A stretch of 64,000 nucleotides of DNA, taken from positions 62,001-126,000 of the forward strand of contig CAVXNQ010000002.1 of the NCBI GenBank assembly GCA_963763205.1, read 5' to 3'. Shown here piece by piece: positions 34,859 to 46,817 of the stretch. The number at the start of each line of letters is the position of its first letter. Within the stretch, counting starts at the first letter, position 1. The notes beneath the pieces are model-generated. The model saw only the letters and a program-made list of their open reading frames with translations. It made no database searches and had not been told where the DNA came from. The position numbers and the translations under genes are program-made. The stretch is from DDH964 sp963763205 (GTDB lineage Bacteria > Desulfobacterota > Desulfuromonadia > Desulfuromonadales > DDH964).

Positions 34859-36127
34859 ATGAAGATATTCGAAATTACCGCCCTTTTGATGGTGCTGACG
34901 GCGCTGTTCAGCTACATCAACTACCGTGTGCTGCGCATGCCGACCACCATTGGCGTGATGTTCATTGCCCTGGCGGTCTCGTTGGGGATTGTTGTCCTGG
35001 GCTGGATCGGTGTCGATATCGGACAGTCCAACATTGCCCGGTTTTTAAACGCGGTCGATTTCAATCAGGCGCTGCTGCATGGCATGTTGTCGTTCCTGCT
35101 CTTTGCCGGGGCGATGCAGATCAAATTTAAGGATCTGACCAGCCAGAAGTGGGCCATCACGCTCCTGTCCACGGCCGGGGTGGTGGCCTCGACCTTTATG
35201 GTCGGGGCGCTGACGTGGCTGATCCTGGGGGTCCTCTCCATCTCCGTTTCGTTCATTTACTGCCTGCTCTTCGGGGCCTTGATTTCACCGACCGATCCGG
35301 TGGCGGTCATCGGCATCCTCAAGACCGCGGGAGTCCCCAAAAACCTGGAGACCACGATTGCCGGGGAAGCCCTCTTCAACGACGGGATCGGCGTGGTGGT
35401 TTTTCTGATCATCCTTGAACTGGCGCTGGGCGGCCACGCCATCACCCTGGGCAGGGTGGCGTTGCTCTTCCTGGAGGAAGCGGTGGGCGGGGCGGTGCTG
35501 GGACTGGTGATCGGCGTGCTGGCCTACCAGATGCTCAAAAGGGTCAACAACTACCAGGTGGAAGTGATCATCACCCTGGCGCTGGTCATGGGCGGTTATG
35601 CCCTGGCAGACCGAATTCACACCTCCGGTCCCATCGCCATTGTCGTGGCCGGTCTCTTGATCGGCAACCAGGGCCGGGCGTTCGCCATGTCGGAAACGAC
35701 CCGAGCACACCTCGACGATTTTTGGGAGCTGGTGGACGAGATCCTCAACGCCCTGCTCTTCATGCTGATCGGCCTGGAAATGCTGATCCTGCCCTTTACC
35801 GCAGCTCTGTTCATGGCCGGACTGCTGGCGATCCTGATTTCCCTCTTCTCCCGCTGGGCGAGCGTTGGCGGCGCCGCCTTGCTCATAATGAAATTCCGGT
35901 CAATCAGCCCGGGGGCGATCAAAATCCTCACCTGGGGCGGAGTGCGCGGGGGAATTTCGGTGGCGTTGGCCCTCTCTCTTCCGGCGGGCCCGGAGAGAGC
36001 CACGATTGTGATCATGACCTATATGGTCGTGGTCTTCTCCATCGGCATCCAGGGGATGACGCTGGGGAGGCTGGTGGCAAAAATTTATCCGGAGGTTCCG
36101 GGTCATGCCGACGGAGTTCGATCGTGA
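34859..36127 (+). CDS. Na+/H+ antiporter, CPA1 (NhaP) family
   Basis: A 422-residue transporter with about 12 TM helices. The ion-binding region reads ISPTDPVAVIGILK and the paired NDGIGVVVFLII, the ND pair typical of electroneutral CPA1 exchangers. The start ATG 34859 has only a weak ribosome binding site (GAGAAG). It is 94 bases after trkA. It would exchange Na+ (or K+) for protons, complementing the proton ATPase and Trk. Confidence 0.92.
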   Translation: MKIFEITALLMVLTALFSYINYRVLRMPTTIGVMFIALAVSLGIVVLGWIGVDIGQSNIARFLNAVDFNQALLHGMLSFLLFAGAMQIKFKDLTSQKWAITLLSTAGVVASTFMVGALTWLILGVLSISVSFIYCLLFGALISPTDPVAVIGILKTAGVPKNLETTIAGEALFNDGIGVVVFLIILELALGGHAITLGRVALLFLEEAVGGAVLGLVIGVLAYQMLKRVNNYQVEVIITLALVMGGYALADRIHTSGPIAIVVAGLLIGNQGRAFAMSETTRAHLDDFWELVDEILNALLFMLIGLEMLILPFTAALFMAGLLAILISLFSRWASVGGAALLIMKFRSISPGAIKILTWGGVRGGISVALALSLPAGPERATIVIMTYMVVVFSIGIQGMTLGRLVAKIYPEVPGHADGVRS

Positions 36128-36198
36128 AACCAAGGACTGCAGCCATAAGAACAGCCAAACCGGCTATCGTTCGGATCGCTGAATGACAGGAATCAATC

Positions 36199-37401
36199 AT
36201 GAAAGCAGCTGATCCGCTCATTCTGACGATCAACGGTGGCTCGTCGAGCATCAAGTTCGCGCTGTTCGAGGCCGGCGACTCGCTGCGACGGATTCTGGAG
36301 GGTCGAATTGAGCGGATTGGCCTGCCGGAGGCCACCCTGCGGGTGAACGGCTTGACGAAGGTGGATAATTTTTCGCGGCCGGTGAAAGCAACCGGTCACA
36401 CCGAGGCGGTGGGCGCGCTGATGGATTGGATCGAGGAACGCATCGGGCGTGGTGCCTTGACCGCCGTGGGGCATCGCGTGGTGCATGGCGGACCGAAGTA
36501 TTACAAGCCGCAGCGCATCACCGCGGAAATGGTTGAGGATCTGCACCGGCTCAGTCCTTTCGATTCTGAGCATCTGCCGGAGGAGATCCTGTTGACCGGG
36601 GCGTTTCATCGGCGCTTTCACGACCTGCCTCAAGTGGCGTGTTTCGACACGGCTTTCCACCATGACCTGCCGCGTGTGGCCCGGCTGCTGCCGATCCCAC
36701 GCCGGCATGAGGCGCAGGGAGTGAGGCGGTACGGGTTTCACGGCTTGTCGTATGCCTTTCTCATGGGAGAACTGGCCCGCCTGGCCGGAGCAGACGCGGC
36801 ACAAGGCCGGATCATCCTCGCCCACCTCGGCAATGGTGCGAGCCTGGCGGCGGTGCGCGACGGCAAACCCGTCGACACCAGTATGAGCTTTACCCCGACT
36901 GCCGGGGTACCAATGAGCACTCGCTCCGGGGACCTCGATCCCGGCCTGCTCTGGTACCTGGCAAACACGGAAAATATGAGCGCGAAGCAGTTCAACGAGA
37001 TGGTCAATTTCCAGTCCGGGCTGCTCGGGATATCCGAAACCAGTTCCGATATGCGCGACCTGCTGGAGTGCGAAGCGCAGGACGTGCGGGCGTTCGAAGC
37101 GGTGGCGCTGTTTTGCTACCAGGTGAAGAAATGGATCGGTGCATTTGCCGCAGCGTTGGGCGGACTGCACACGCTGGTGTTTGCTGGCGGCATCGGCGAG
37201 AACGCACCCATCGTCCGCGCGCGAATCTGCGACGGGCTGGAATTTCTTGGCATCGAACTCGATGAAAAACGTAACGCGGCGAACGCGGGGGTGATTTCCG
37301 CGGTGGCGAGCCCGGTGGCGGTTCGGGTCATTCACACCGACGAAGAACGGATGATTGCCCACGCAGTCTGTAGCCTTCTCAACCTAGTCGGTAATGGATG
37401 A
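36199..37401 (+). CDS. ackA: Acetate kinase
   Basis: A 400-residue kinase of normal length: LTINGGSSSIKFALF (phosphate-binding), GHRVVHGG, RYGFHGLSYAF, HLGNGASLAA and VFAGGIGENAP. It makes ATP and acetate from acetyl phosphate. No phosphotransacetylase is near; the acetyl phosphate source in this island is phosphoketolase (40.3 kb). The 71 bases upstream contain no clear promoter. Confidence 0.97.
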   Translation: MKAADPLILTINGGSSSIKFALFEAGDSLRRILEGRIERIGLPEATLRVNGLTKVDNFSRPVKATGHTEAVGALMDWIEERIGRGALTAVGHRVVHGGPKYYKPQRITAEMVEDLHRLSPFDSEHLPEEILLTGAFHRRFHDLPQVACFDTAFHHDLPRVARLLPIPRRHEAQGVRRYGFHGLSYAFLMGELARLAGADAAQGRIILAHLGNGASLAAVRDGKPVDTSMSFTPTAGVPMSTRSGDLDPGLLWYLANTENMSAKQFNEMVNFQSGLLGISETSSDMRDLLECEAQDVRAFEAVALFCYQVKKWIGAFAAALGGLHTLVFAGGIGENAPIVRARICDGLEFLGIELDEKRNAANAGVISAVASPVAVRVIHTDEERMIAHAVCSLLNLVGNG

Positions 37402-37509
37402 AGTCGCGATGCCGGCCTGCTGCCTGGGCGAGCCGGAGGATCTTCTGATACCGGGCTGACGGAAAACGACTCTTGACAGATCCAACCATATTCCTCACGG
37501 GGCAAACGG

Positions 37510-40179
37510 ATGGACTGGTACCAGCTTAGCACCAGAGAAACAATCGAAAAAACAATGACTTCCGAGGTCGGCCTGAGCACGGCCGAGGCCAGGCAGCGTC
37601 TTGCGCAGCTTGGTCCCAATCAGCTGGGCGAGGAAGAGAAGATAAACAAGCTGAAGATCCTCCTTGAGCAATTCACCAGCCCGCTGATCTATATCCTGCT
37701 CATCGCCGGTATCGTCACCCTCTTTCTTCAGGAATACATCGATTCCGGCGTCATCTTTGCGGTGGTCATTCTCAACGCGGTTATCGGTTTTGTTCAGGAA
37801 ATGAAGGCCGAGGAAAGCGTCCGGGCGCTTAAGAAGATGGTCGTGCCGAAAGCCAAGGTGCTCAGGGACGGCACGGAAAAGGAGATCAACAGCGAGGAAC
37901 TGGTGCCCGGCGATATTGTACTGCTGGCCTCCGGCGCCAAGGTGCCGGCGGATCTGCGGCTGTTGCATACCCTCGAGCTGAAGATTGACGAGGCGATGCT
38001 TACCGGCGAGTCGCTCCCGGCTGAAAAGATTGCCTCAGCCCTCAAGGAAGACCGTTTAACCCCCGGCGATCAAAGAAATATCGCCTTCATGGGGACCATC
38101 ACCGTTACCGGGCGGGCCAAAGGCATCGTTGTCGAAACCGGGCGCAGGACGGTCCTTGGCCAGATCGCCGAAAGGGTCCGGGAGGTGCCGGCCGTCAAGA
38201 CCCCCCTGCAGGACAAGCTCGAAAGGTTCGCCAAGGTCATCGGACTGGTGGTCGTGGGTTTTTCGGCCCTGGTCTTTGCGGCCGGGGTCGCGTTTGGGGC
38301 CCAGGCCGCGGAAATGTTCATGATCGCCGTGGCCACCGCCGTCTCGGCCATCCCGGAAGGACTGCCGGTGGCCGTGACTATCGCCCTGGCCATCGGGGTA
38401 ACGAGGATGGCCAGGAAAAATGCCATTATCAGAAAACTCCACGCTGTGGAGACCCTTGGCAGCGCCAGTGTGATCGGCTCGGACAAGACCGGGACGCTGA
38501 CCAAGAATGAGATGACCGTTAAGTTGATCTTCGACGGCCAAAAGACCTTCACGGTCACCGGAAGCGGCTACGAACCAAAGGGCGAGATCCAGCATGAAGG
38601 CTTACCGGTTGCGGCAAGGATGGAGCAGACCCTGCTGCAGGTTCTTCGCATCGGCTTGCTCTGTAATGAGTCGAGAGTCTACGAGGAAGATGGTCGGTAT
38701 AAGGTCGACGGCGATCCCACGGAGGGCGCTTTGGTTGTCTCTGCCATGAAGGCGTTGCAAGGCATCGAGGAAGAAAAGGAAAAATATCAGCAGGTCGCGA
38801 TGATCCCCTTTGAATCCGAGCGTGGGTTTATGGCCACGCTCCACCGTCATGGCGGCAAGAAGTTCATCTTTGTCAAGGGCGCCCCGGAAAAGGTACTGGA
38901 GATGTGCACGCAAGTCGGCAACGGCGAGGCGCTGGCCCCCAAAGATGTCCTGGCGGTGGCCGGGAGATTGGCCCGGGATGGCCTCCGGGTGCTGGCCTTC
39001 GCTTTCAAGGCGGCGCCGCATGAGCTGGACGATCTTACCCATCGGGAGGTCGAATCCGGGTTGGTCTTCGCTGGTCTGCAGGGCATGATCGACCCACCAC
39101 GGTCCGAGGTGATCGAAGCCATCGAGGGCTGTAAAAGGGCCGGCATCAGGGTGGTCATGATCACCGGCGACCACGCTGATACCGCCTTGGCCATTGCCAA
39201 AAAAATCGGCATAAATGACGAAGCCTCCACGGTCATCACCGGCCGGGAGATCGAAGGGATGAGTGACAAGGAACTGTTCGGCGAGGTGCAAAAAATATCG
39301 GTATACGCCAGGGTCTCGCCCCAGCACAAATTGCGAATAACCCGGCAGTTGATCGAGCACCGGGAGATTGTGGCCATCACCGGTGACGGGGTGAACGACG
39401 CGCCGGCGCTCAAGGCGGCCCATATCGGCGTGGCCATGGGCCGGAGCGGTACGGATGTGGCCAGAGAGGCGTCCGATATGGTTATTGCCGATGATAACTT
39501 TGCCAGCATCTTCGCGGCGGTGGAAGAAGGCCGGGTCGTTTACGACAACATTAAAAAGGTTACGCTCTTTCTGATCTCCTGCGGGTTTGGCGAGTTGCTG
39601 GCAATCATCGCCAGCATCCTGCTGGGCCTGCCGCTCCCTTATATACCCGCACAGATCCTCTGGCTCAACCTGGTAACCAACGGCTTGCAGGATGTTGCCC
39701 TGGCCTTCGAGCCGGGCGAAAAAGGGGTGATCAACCGGCCGCCGCGTAGCCCGAAAGAATCCATCCTCTCAAACCTGCTGCTGCAGAGAACCCTGCTGAT
39801 GGGGATTATTCTGGCCGGGGGCACAATCTACATGTTCATCTCCAGTCTTAATTCCGGGGCCTCTTTGGCGAATGCGCGCACCGTGGCACTGACGACCATG
39901 GTCTTCTTCCAGTTTTATCAGGCCATTAATTGCCGTTCGGAAACAGAGTCCATCTTCAAAATGAAGCCGCTGAGCAATCCCTTTCTTTTCTTCAGCATGA
40001 TTGCCGCCTTTTTTGCCCAGTTGGCGGTGATCTATGTCCCGGCGCTCCAATGGGTTTTCCGAACAGTGCCGCTTACCGCCGACGAGTGGATCAAAATCGG
40101 ATTGATTACGACAACTGTCCTGTTTGCCGTTGAAATAGATAAATGGCTGCGAAGAATGAAACGGCGGCGACCTGTTTGA
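37510..40179 (+). CDS. Calcium-type cation-transporting P-type ATPase (P2A)
   Basis: An 889-residue ATPase with LTGESLP, SAIPEGLPVAVT (the PEGLP ion-binding motif of Ca2+ pumps), GSDKTGTLTKNE, VMITGDHAD and GDGVNDAPALK. The long C-terminal membrane domain has six helices, as in PMR1/SERCA-like pumps. It probably exports Ca2+; some bacterial members move Na+ or Mn2+. It is separated from ackA by 108 bases. Confidence 0.92.
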   Translation: MDWYQLSTRETIEKTMTSEVGLSTAEARQRLAQLGPNQLGEEEKINKLKILLEQFTSPLIYILLIAGIVTLFLQEYIDSGVIFAVVILNAVIGFVQEMKAEESVRALKKMVVPKAKVLRDGTEKEINSEELVPGDIVLLASGAKVPADLRLLHTLELKIDEAMLTGESLPAEKIASALKEDRLTPGDQRNIAFMGTITVTGRAKGIVVETGRRTVLGQIAERVREVPAVKTPLQDKLERFAKVIGLVVVGFSALVFAAGVAFGAQAAEMFMIAVATAVSAIPEGLPVAVTIALAIGVTRMARKNAIIRKLHAVETLGSASVIGSDKTGTLTKNEMTVKLIFDGQKTFTVTGSGYEPKGEIQHEGLPVAARMEQTLLQVLRIGLLCNESRVYEEDGRYKVDGDPTEGALVVSAMKALQGIEEEKEKYQQVAMIPFESERGFMATLHRHGGKKFIFVKGAPEKVLEMCTQVGNGEALAPKDVLAVAGRLARDGLRVLAFAFKAAPHELDDLTHREVESGLVFAGLQGMIDPPRSEVIEAIEGCKRAGIRVVMITGDHADTALAIAKKIGINDEASTVITGREIEGMSDKELFGEVQKISVYARVSPQHKLRITRQLIEHREIVAITGDGVNDAPALKAAHIGVAMGRSGTDVAREASDMVIADDNFASIFAAVEEGRVVYDNIKKVTLFLISCGFGELLAIIASILLGLPLPYIPAQILWLNLVTNGLQDVALAFEPGEKGVINRPPRSPKESILSNLLLQRTLLMGIILAGGTIYMFISSLNSGASLANARTVALTTMVFFQFYQAINCRSETESIFKMKPLSNPFLFFSMIAAFFAQLAVIYVPALQWVFRTVPLTADEWIKIGLITTTVLFAVEIDKWLRRMKRRRPV

Positions 40180-40238
40180 ATTCCGCAGCGCACCGGTTCG
40201 CAAGGAAAAACCGGACACCAGGGGGACCCTGCAGCCCC

Positions 40239-40316
40239 TGTGTTGCCCTGATAAGCTTGAGTTCCGTCTTGGTCATCGATAACGCCTTGCGACTGCGCGA
40301 GACAAAGCTACGGAGG
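40239..40316 (+). pseudogene. Possible fossil of a heavy-metal P-ATPase C-terminus
   Basis: The frame reads VALISLSSVLVIDNALRLRE, resembling the last residues of CopA-type pumps and the end of the truncated copA in this window (AMSFSSVSVISNSLRLKR). It is too short to prove. It lies between the Ca2+-ATPase stop and the xfp start and includes the xfp ribosome binding site. Confidence 0.4.
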
Positions 40317-40327
40317 AAAAACAAACC

Positions 40328-42716
40328 ATGCAAACCAAAACCCTCCCCCCGGAGCTGCTCCGCAAGATCGACGCCTACTGGCGCGCCGCCAACTATCTCT
40401 CGGTCGGGCAGATTTATCTCTACGACAATCCGCTGCTGAGGCGGCCGCTGGCGCTGGCGGATGTGAAGCATATGCTGCTGGGGCACTGGGGCACGACCCC
40501 CGGGCAGAACTTCATTTACGTACACCTGAACCGGGTCATCAAGAAATACGATCTCGACATGATCTATGTTTCCGGCCCCGGGCACGGCGGGCCGGCAGTG
40601 GTCGCCAACACCTATCTGGAGGGGACCTACAGCGAGATTTATCCCAACATCAGCCAGGACGAGGCCGGACTGCAGAAGCTCTTCAAGCAGTTTTCCTTTC
40701 CCGGCGGCATTCCCAGCCACGCCTCGCCGGAATGTCCGGGCTCGATCCACGAGGGGGGCGAGCTGGGCTATTCGCTCAGCCATTCCTTCGGGGCGGTGTT
40801 CGACAATCCCGATCTGGTCGTCGCCTGCGTCGTCGGCGACGGCGAGGCGGAAACCGGGCCGTTGGCCACCGCCTGGCATTCCAACAAGTTCCTGAACCCG
40901 GCCAGCGACGGCGCGGTGTTGCCGATCCTGCATCTCAACGGCTACAAGATTGCCAACCCGACCATTTTCGCGCGCATCGAACCGGAGGAACTGGAACAAT
41001 TTTTCCGCGGCTGCGGCTGGACGCCTTACTTCGTCGAGGGCCAGGATCCCGCGCTGATGCACGAGGCCATGGCTGCGACACTCGACAAGGCGGTGGAAGA
41101 AATCAGGCATATCCAGCACGACGCCCGTGCCAACGGCAACCTCATGCGCCCGCGCTGGCCGATGATCGTTCTCAAGTCGCCCAAGGGCTGGACCGGGCCG
41201 AAGGTGGTCGATGGCCTGCAGATCGAAGGCACCTTCCGCGCGCATCAGGTGCCGATCGCCGTAGATGCCGACCATCCCGAACACCTCAAGCTGCTGGAAG
41301 CATGGCTGAAAAGCTACCGGCCGGAGGAACTCTTCGACGAGGCGGGGCCGCCTGAAGCCGGAACTGGCCGAACTCGCGCCCAAGGGCGAGCGGCGCATGG
41401 GCGCGAATCCGCACGCCAACGGCGGCATGCTGCTGCGCGATCTGATCATGCCGGACTTTCGCGACTACGCGGTGAAGGTGCCGTCACCCGGGGCCGTGAC
41501 GGCGGCCGACACGCACGAACTCGGCGTGTTCCTGCGCGATGTGGCCAAGCTCAATCGGGAGCAGCGCAATTTTCGCATCTTCGGCCCGGACGAAACGCTT
41601 TCCAACCGCTTGAACGCCGTTTTCGAGGTCACCAACCGGCAGTGGGACGCACGCACGCAGGCCAACGACGAATTCCTCGCCCTGGATGGCCGGGTCATGG
41701 AGATGCTGAGCGAGCATCAGTGCCAGGGCTGGCTCGAAGGCTATCTGCTCACCGGCCGGCACGGGCTGTTCAATAGCTACGAGTCGTTCATCCACATCGT
41801 CGACTCGATGTTCAACCAGCACGCCAAGTGGCTGAAGGTCACGGCGGATCTGCCGTGGCGGCGGAAAATAGCGTCGCTGAATTATCTGCTGGCCTCCCAC
41901 GTCTGGCAGCAGATGCATAACGGCTTTACCCATCAGGACCCCGGCTTCATCGACCATGTCGTGAACAAGAAGGCCTCCATCGTGCGCGTCTATCTGCCGC
42001 CGGATGCCAACTGTCTGCTCTCGGTCTGGGATCACTGTCTGCGCAGCCGCCACTATGTCAACGTCGTGATCGCGGGCAAATATCAAGCGCCGCAGTGGCT
42101 GACGATGGACGCCGCCGTCAAGCACTGCACCGAGGGGATCGGCATCTGGCAGTGGGCCAGCAACGATCAGGCCGTGGCGCCCGACGTGGTCATGGCCTGT
42201 TGCGGCGATGTGCCGACGCTGGAGACCCTCGCCGCCGTTTCCATCCTGCGCAAGCATCTGCCCGACCTGAAAATCAGGGTGGTGAACGTCGTCGACCTGA
42301 TGAAGCTGCAGCCGCAAACCGAGCATCCGCACGGTTTGAGCGACATGGATTTCGACGAGCTGTTCACCAGGGACAAGCCGGTGATCTTCGCTTTCCACGG
42401 CTACCCGTGGTTGATCCACCGGCTCACCTACCGCCGGACCAACCACGCCAACCTCCACGTCCGCGGCTACAAGGAAGAGGGGACCATCACCACGCCCTTC
42501 GACATGACCGTGCTCAACGATCTGGACCGCTTCCACTTGGTGATGGACACCATCGACCGCCTGCCGCAGACCGGCGACAGGGGCATCTACCTGAAGCAGC
42601 AACTCAAAGACAAGTTGGTCGAGCACAAGCAATACATCGACATGCACGGCCAGGACCTGCCGGAAATCCGCAACTGGAAATGGAACAACCCTACAGGAAT
42701 GCGCAAGCGCTCATAG
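40328..42716 (+). CDS. xfp: Xylulose-5-phosphate/fructose-6-phosphate phosphoketolase (one frameshift)
   Basis: About 795 residues once one extra C near 41349 is bridged, the normal length for phosphoketolase. Key parts: GPGHGGPAVVANTYLEG, the thiamine-binding GDGEAETGPLATAWHSNKFL, LPILHLNGYKI, and the family sequences PHANGG and TRRQWDAR-like TNRQWDAR. It splits xylulose-5-P or fructose-6-P with phosphate into acetyl phosphate and a shorter sugar phosphate. With AckA this yields acetate and ATP. Two bases of GC context (GGGGCCGCC) surround the shift, so an error is likely. Confidence 0.93.
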
Positions 42717-42772
42717 ATACCGCGATGGCGCTGGTCTGCCGGCGACGCCACCACGTCTGAAGAGGGGAAACC

Positions 42773-45322
42773 ATGAGCGATCGAATACGAGTCAGCCACC
42801 CGCTGTACAACTTTCTCCCCACGGAAATCGAGGGTTTCGATTCTCTGGCTGAGCTCGCCCTGGATATGCGTTCGTCCTGGAATCATGCCACCGACGAAGT
42901 GTGGCGAACAGCTTGATCCCATTTTGTGGGAACTCACACAAAATCCTTGGGTTGTTCTGCAGACGGTCTCGCGCGACCAGATCGAAAGCGTGCTTGCCGA
43001 TCCCGTTTTTCGAAAAAACGTTGATGACCTGGTGCAGACCAGGCGTCAAGCGGCGGAGGCACCGGCGTGGTTTCAACGGAATCATCCGCAGTCTCCCTTG
43101 ACCTGCGTCGCCTATTTCAGCATGGAATTCATGCTGAGCGAGGCGCTGCCGATCTATTCGGGAGGACTTGGCAACGTCGCCGGCGACCAGCTCAAAGCCG
43201 CCAGCGATCTGGGGGTGCCGGTGGTCGGCGTGGGACTGCTCTACCAGCAGGGCTATTTTCGCCAGGTGATCGACAAGGACGGCAGGCAGCAGGCCCTCTT
43301 CCCCTACAACGACCCCGGACAGTTGCCGATCACCCCCTTGCGCCAGGCCAACGGCGAGTGGCTGCGGCTGAAGATCGACTTGCCCGGCTACTCGGTCTGG
43401 CTGCGCGCCTGGCAGGTCCAGGTCGGCAGGGTGCAAGCTGTACCTGCTGGACAGCAACGACGCGGCCAACTTCCCGGCGCATCGCGGGATTACCAGCGAG
43501 CTGTACGGCGGCGGACCGGAGCTGCGGCTCAAGCAGGAACTGCTCCTCGGCATCGGCGGCTGGCGCCTGCTGGGTGCGCTCGGGCTCCAGCCCGAAGTCT
43601 GTCATCTGAATGAAGGGCATGCGGCCTTTGCCGTGCTGGAACGGGCCCGCAGTTTCATGCAGGAGACCGCGCAGCCCTTCGAGGTCGCGCTGGCCGTCAC
43701 CCGCGCTGGGAACCTCTTCACCACCCACACCGCCGTGGCCGCCGGTTTCGACCGCTTCGCGCCGGCGCTGATCGAACAATACCTGGGAGGTTATGCCGAG
43801 CAGAAGCTGGGCATAACCCTTCGCGATTTATTGGCCCTGGGACGCCGAGACCCGAGCAATGCGGCGGAACCTTTCAACATGGCCTATCTGGCGGTGCGGG
43901 GGAGCGGGGCGGTCAACGGCGTGAGCCGCCTGCACGGAGAAGTCAGCCGGCACCTCTTTCAGCCGCTCTTTCCGCGCTGGCCGGCGGACGAAGTTCCCAT
44001 CGGCCACGTGACCAATGGCGTTCACATGCCGAGCTGGGACTCGGCGGCCGCCGACGATCTCTGGACCGAAGCCTGTGGCAAGGATCGCTGGCTGGGGACG
44101 ACGGAAACCCTGGCGGGGGACATCCGCCGGCTCTCCGACACCAGGCTCTGGCAATTCCGCATTGCCGCCGGCAAGGCTCTGGTGGCCTTCGCCCGCGAGC
44201 GCTTGTCCAGGCAACTGGCCGCCTCCGGTTCCCCGCCGGAAACCGTCGAAAGGGTGAAGCATCTTTTTGATCCCAACGTGTTGACCCTGGGATTTGCCCG
44301 GCGCTTCGCGAGCTACAAGCGACCGAACCTGCTGCTGCACGACCCGGAGCGGCTGCTGCGCCTGTTGACCAACCCGCAGCGCCCGGTGCAGCTGATCATC
44401 GCCGGCAAGGCCCATCCGGCCGACCGGGAGGGGCAGGCCCTGATCCACGAATGGGTAAATTTCATCCGGCGGCCCGAGGTGCGCCCCCATGCGATCTTCC
44501 TCAGCGACTACGACATGCATTTGACCGAGCAGCTGGTGCAGGGGGTGGACGTCTGGATCAACACGCCGCGACGGCCCTGGGAAGCCTGCGGCACCAGTGG
44601 CATGAAAGTCCTCATCAACGGCGGTCTCAACCTCTCGGAACTGGACGGCTGGTGGGCGGAGGCCTATTCGCCCGAGGTGGGATGGGCGTTGGGGGACGGT
44701 CGGGAGCATGGCGACGATCCGGCCTGGGACGCGGCGGAGGCCGTGACGCTTTACGAGCTCCTCGAACGGGAGGTGATCCCCGAGTTTTATGCCCGGGACG
44801 AACAGGGCATTCCCACCGCCTGGGTGGCGCGCATGCGCGAAAGCATGGCCCGGCTGACACCGCAGTTTTCCGCCAATCGCACGGTGCGCGATTATGCCGA
44901 ACGTTATTACCTCCCGGCTGCCGCCACCTACCAGGAGCGCGCCGCCGGGCAAGGATCGGCCGGCGTGCAGCTGGTCCATTGGCAACATGTTTTACGCGAC
45001 AAATGGACAAACTTACGTTTTGGGGAGGTTAAAATCGCGACCAACGAGGAGTCGGCACCGCTTCGAGGTCCAGGTTTATCTCAACGGCATCCCTCCCGAT
45101 GCGGTGCAGGTCGAGTTGTATGCCGAAGGGGCAAACGGTGGGAGTCCGGTCCGATTGGAAATGGACCGCGACCGCGAGTTGGTGGGGGCGGAAAATGGCT
45201 ATGTGTATAAAACGCAGGTGCCGGCGACCCGCCCCGCCGGGGATTTCACCGCACGGATCGTCCTCCATCTTCCCGGGGTGGTGATTCCGCTCGAAGCGCC
45301 GCATATCTTCTGGCAGCGGTGA
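42773..45322 (+). CDS. glgP: Alpha-glucan (glycogen/maltodextrin) phosphorylase, frameshifted
   Basis: About 848 residues if three shifts (near 42906, 43432 and 45050) are bridged. The opening LYNFLPTEIEGFDSLAELAL and the family sequences FSMEFMLSEALPIYSGGLG, NEGHAAFAVLER and GHVTNGVHMPSW fit the short-domain phosphorylase group. RRPWEACGTSGMKVLINGG is the PLP/active-site region. It releases glucose-1-phosphate from stored glucan. It follows xfp by 57 bases, supplying sugar phosphates for the phosphoketolase route. The first two shifts are repaired by removing one base each. Confidence 0.88.
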
Positions 45323-45624
45323 GTAGGCAGGTCATGACTCGACTCTTCGGCTTTCTGCTGCGAATGTCGGGCGGGGTCGGACACAATCGGACGTTGAACT
45401 CGAAGGTTCGTAGACTCTGGGAAACCCGGTTCCCCTGTTGGCAAGCATTGGTGGCCCAAAGGCCGGAAAGGCCCCGATCTGGTGAATGACTTTAAATGGC
45501 GGCGACTTTAGCAGTGAAATCATTGGAACGGCCCCGTCGACCTGTCTTGCCTGGTCGGAAGCCTGGATCGAGCAAGGCAAGGGGCAGAAGGCGCTGGATA
45601 TTCCAATCTGCGCGTCATTCCGAC

Positions 45625-46804
45625 ATGGTTTCAGGCAACCATGTCCGTTTGTTACAGAACGGAAGGGCTTATTTCCCCGCCATCGAAACAGCGATCGACC
45701 GGGCCAGCCATGAAATTTATCCTGGAAACGTATATTTACCAGGATGACGCCACCGGAGAGCGGATCGCGGACGCGCTGCAACGGGCGGTCCGCCGCGGCG
45801 TAAAGGTCCATGTGCTGATCGACGGTTACGGCTCCAAGGACCTGCCGCGGAGCCTGCTGGACCGACTGCGGGCCGACGGTGTACAGATCCTCATCTTCCG
45901 GCCAAAGATATCCCCCTGGACATTCCGGCGCAAACGCCTGCGCCGCATGCACCGCAAACTCGTGGTGGTGGACCGGGAGATCGCCTTTGTCGGGGGGATC
46001 AACATTATTGCCGACTGGAAAACGACGGGAGGCCATGCCCCCTCGCCTTGATTATGCCGTCGCGGTGGAAGGGCCGCTGGTGGACGTGATCCGCCTTTCT
46101 GCCCAGCGCCTCTGGTCCACGGTGGCATGGAGTACTTTTCGCAAAGGAACGGCTCCGGCGCCGGGGCACTGCCGGCTTCGACCTTCACCGGGGGGGCAAT
46201 GAACGCAGCCTTCCTGGTGAGAGATAATTTTCACCACCGCCGCGACATTGAAGCGGCGTATCTGGGGGCGATCAAGCAGGCGAAATCCGAAATCATCCTG
46301 GCCAATGCCTATTTTTTGCCGGGAGTCGATTTTCGGCATGCGCTGATCGATGCGGCCAGGCGCGGCGTGCGGGTGGTCCTGTTGCTGCAGGGGAAGTCTG
46401 ATCATCCACTCCAGCATTATGCCTCTCAGACGCTCTATGGCAATTTCCTCGCGGCAGGCCTGGAAATTTACGAATATCACCAGAGCTTCCTCCACGCCAA
46501 AGTGGCCGTGATTGACGGACATTGGGCGACGGTGGGGTCGTCGAATATCGATCCGTTCAGCCTGCTGCTTTCTCGTGAGGCGAATGTGGTTGTTGACGAC
46601 GAAGCTTTTGCCGCGACCCTGACGGAAAGCCTGAAAAAGACCATGGAAACGGATGGCCGACGGATCCCGCCGGATCTCTGGAAACAGCAGCCCGCCGGGT
46701 TACGGTTTCTGGGTTGGCTCTGTTACGGCTTGCTGCGCTTGATGATGGGGATCAGCGGTTATGCCCCAGAAGGGGACTGGAACGGGAAGAGGCGGCAAAG
46801 GTAA
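45625..46804 (+). CDS. Phospholipase D-type cardiolipin synthase (frameshifted)
   Basis: About 390 residues over three or four frame changes (near 45722, 46027 and 46150). Both HKD motifs are visible: HRKLVVVDREIAFVGGINI and HAKVAVIDGHWATVGSSNID. The N-terminal part reads GNHVRLLQNGRAYFPAIETA. This is the ClsA/ClsB-like family that condenses phospholipids to cardiolipin. The start at ATG 45625 is tentative, with no good ribosome binding site. The 300 bases before it (45323-45624) hold no gene I can support. Confidence 0.8.
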
Positions 46805-46817
46805 AGAGAGGTCGAAA

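Noticed and set aside
42095..42760. A 221-residue alternative frame inside xfp
   Set aside because: It is an out-of-frame shadow of the phosphoketolase C-terminal half, rich in Arg/Pro/Gln with no family signal.
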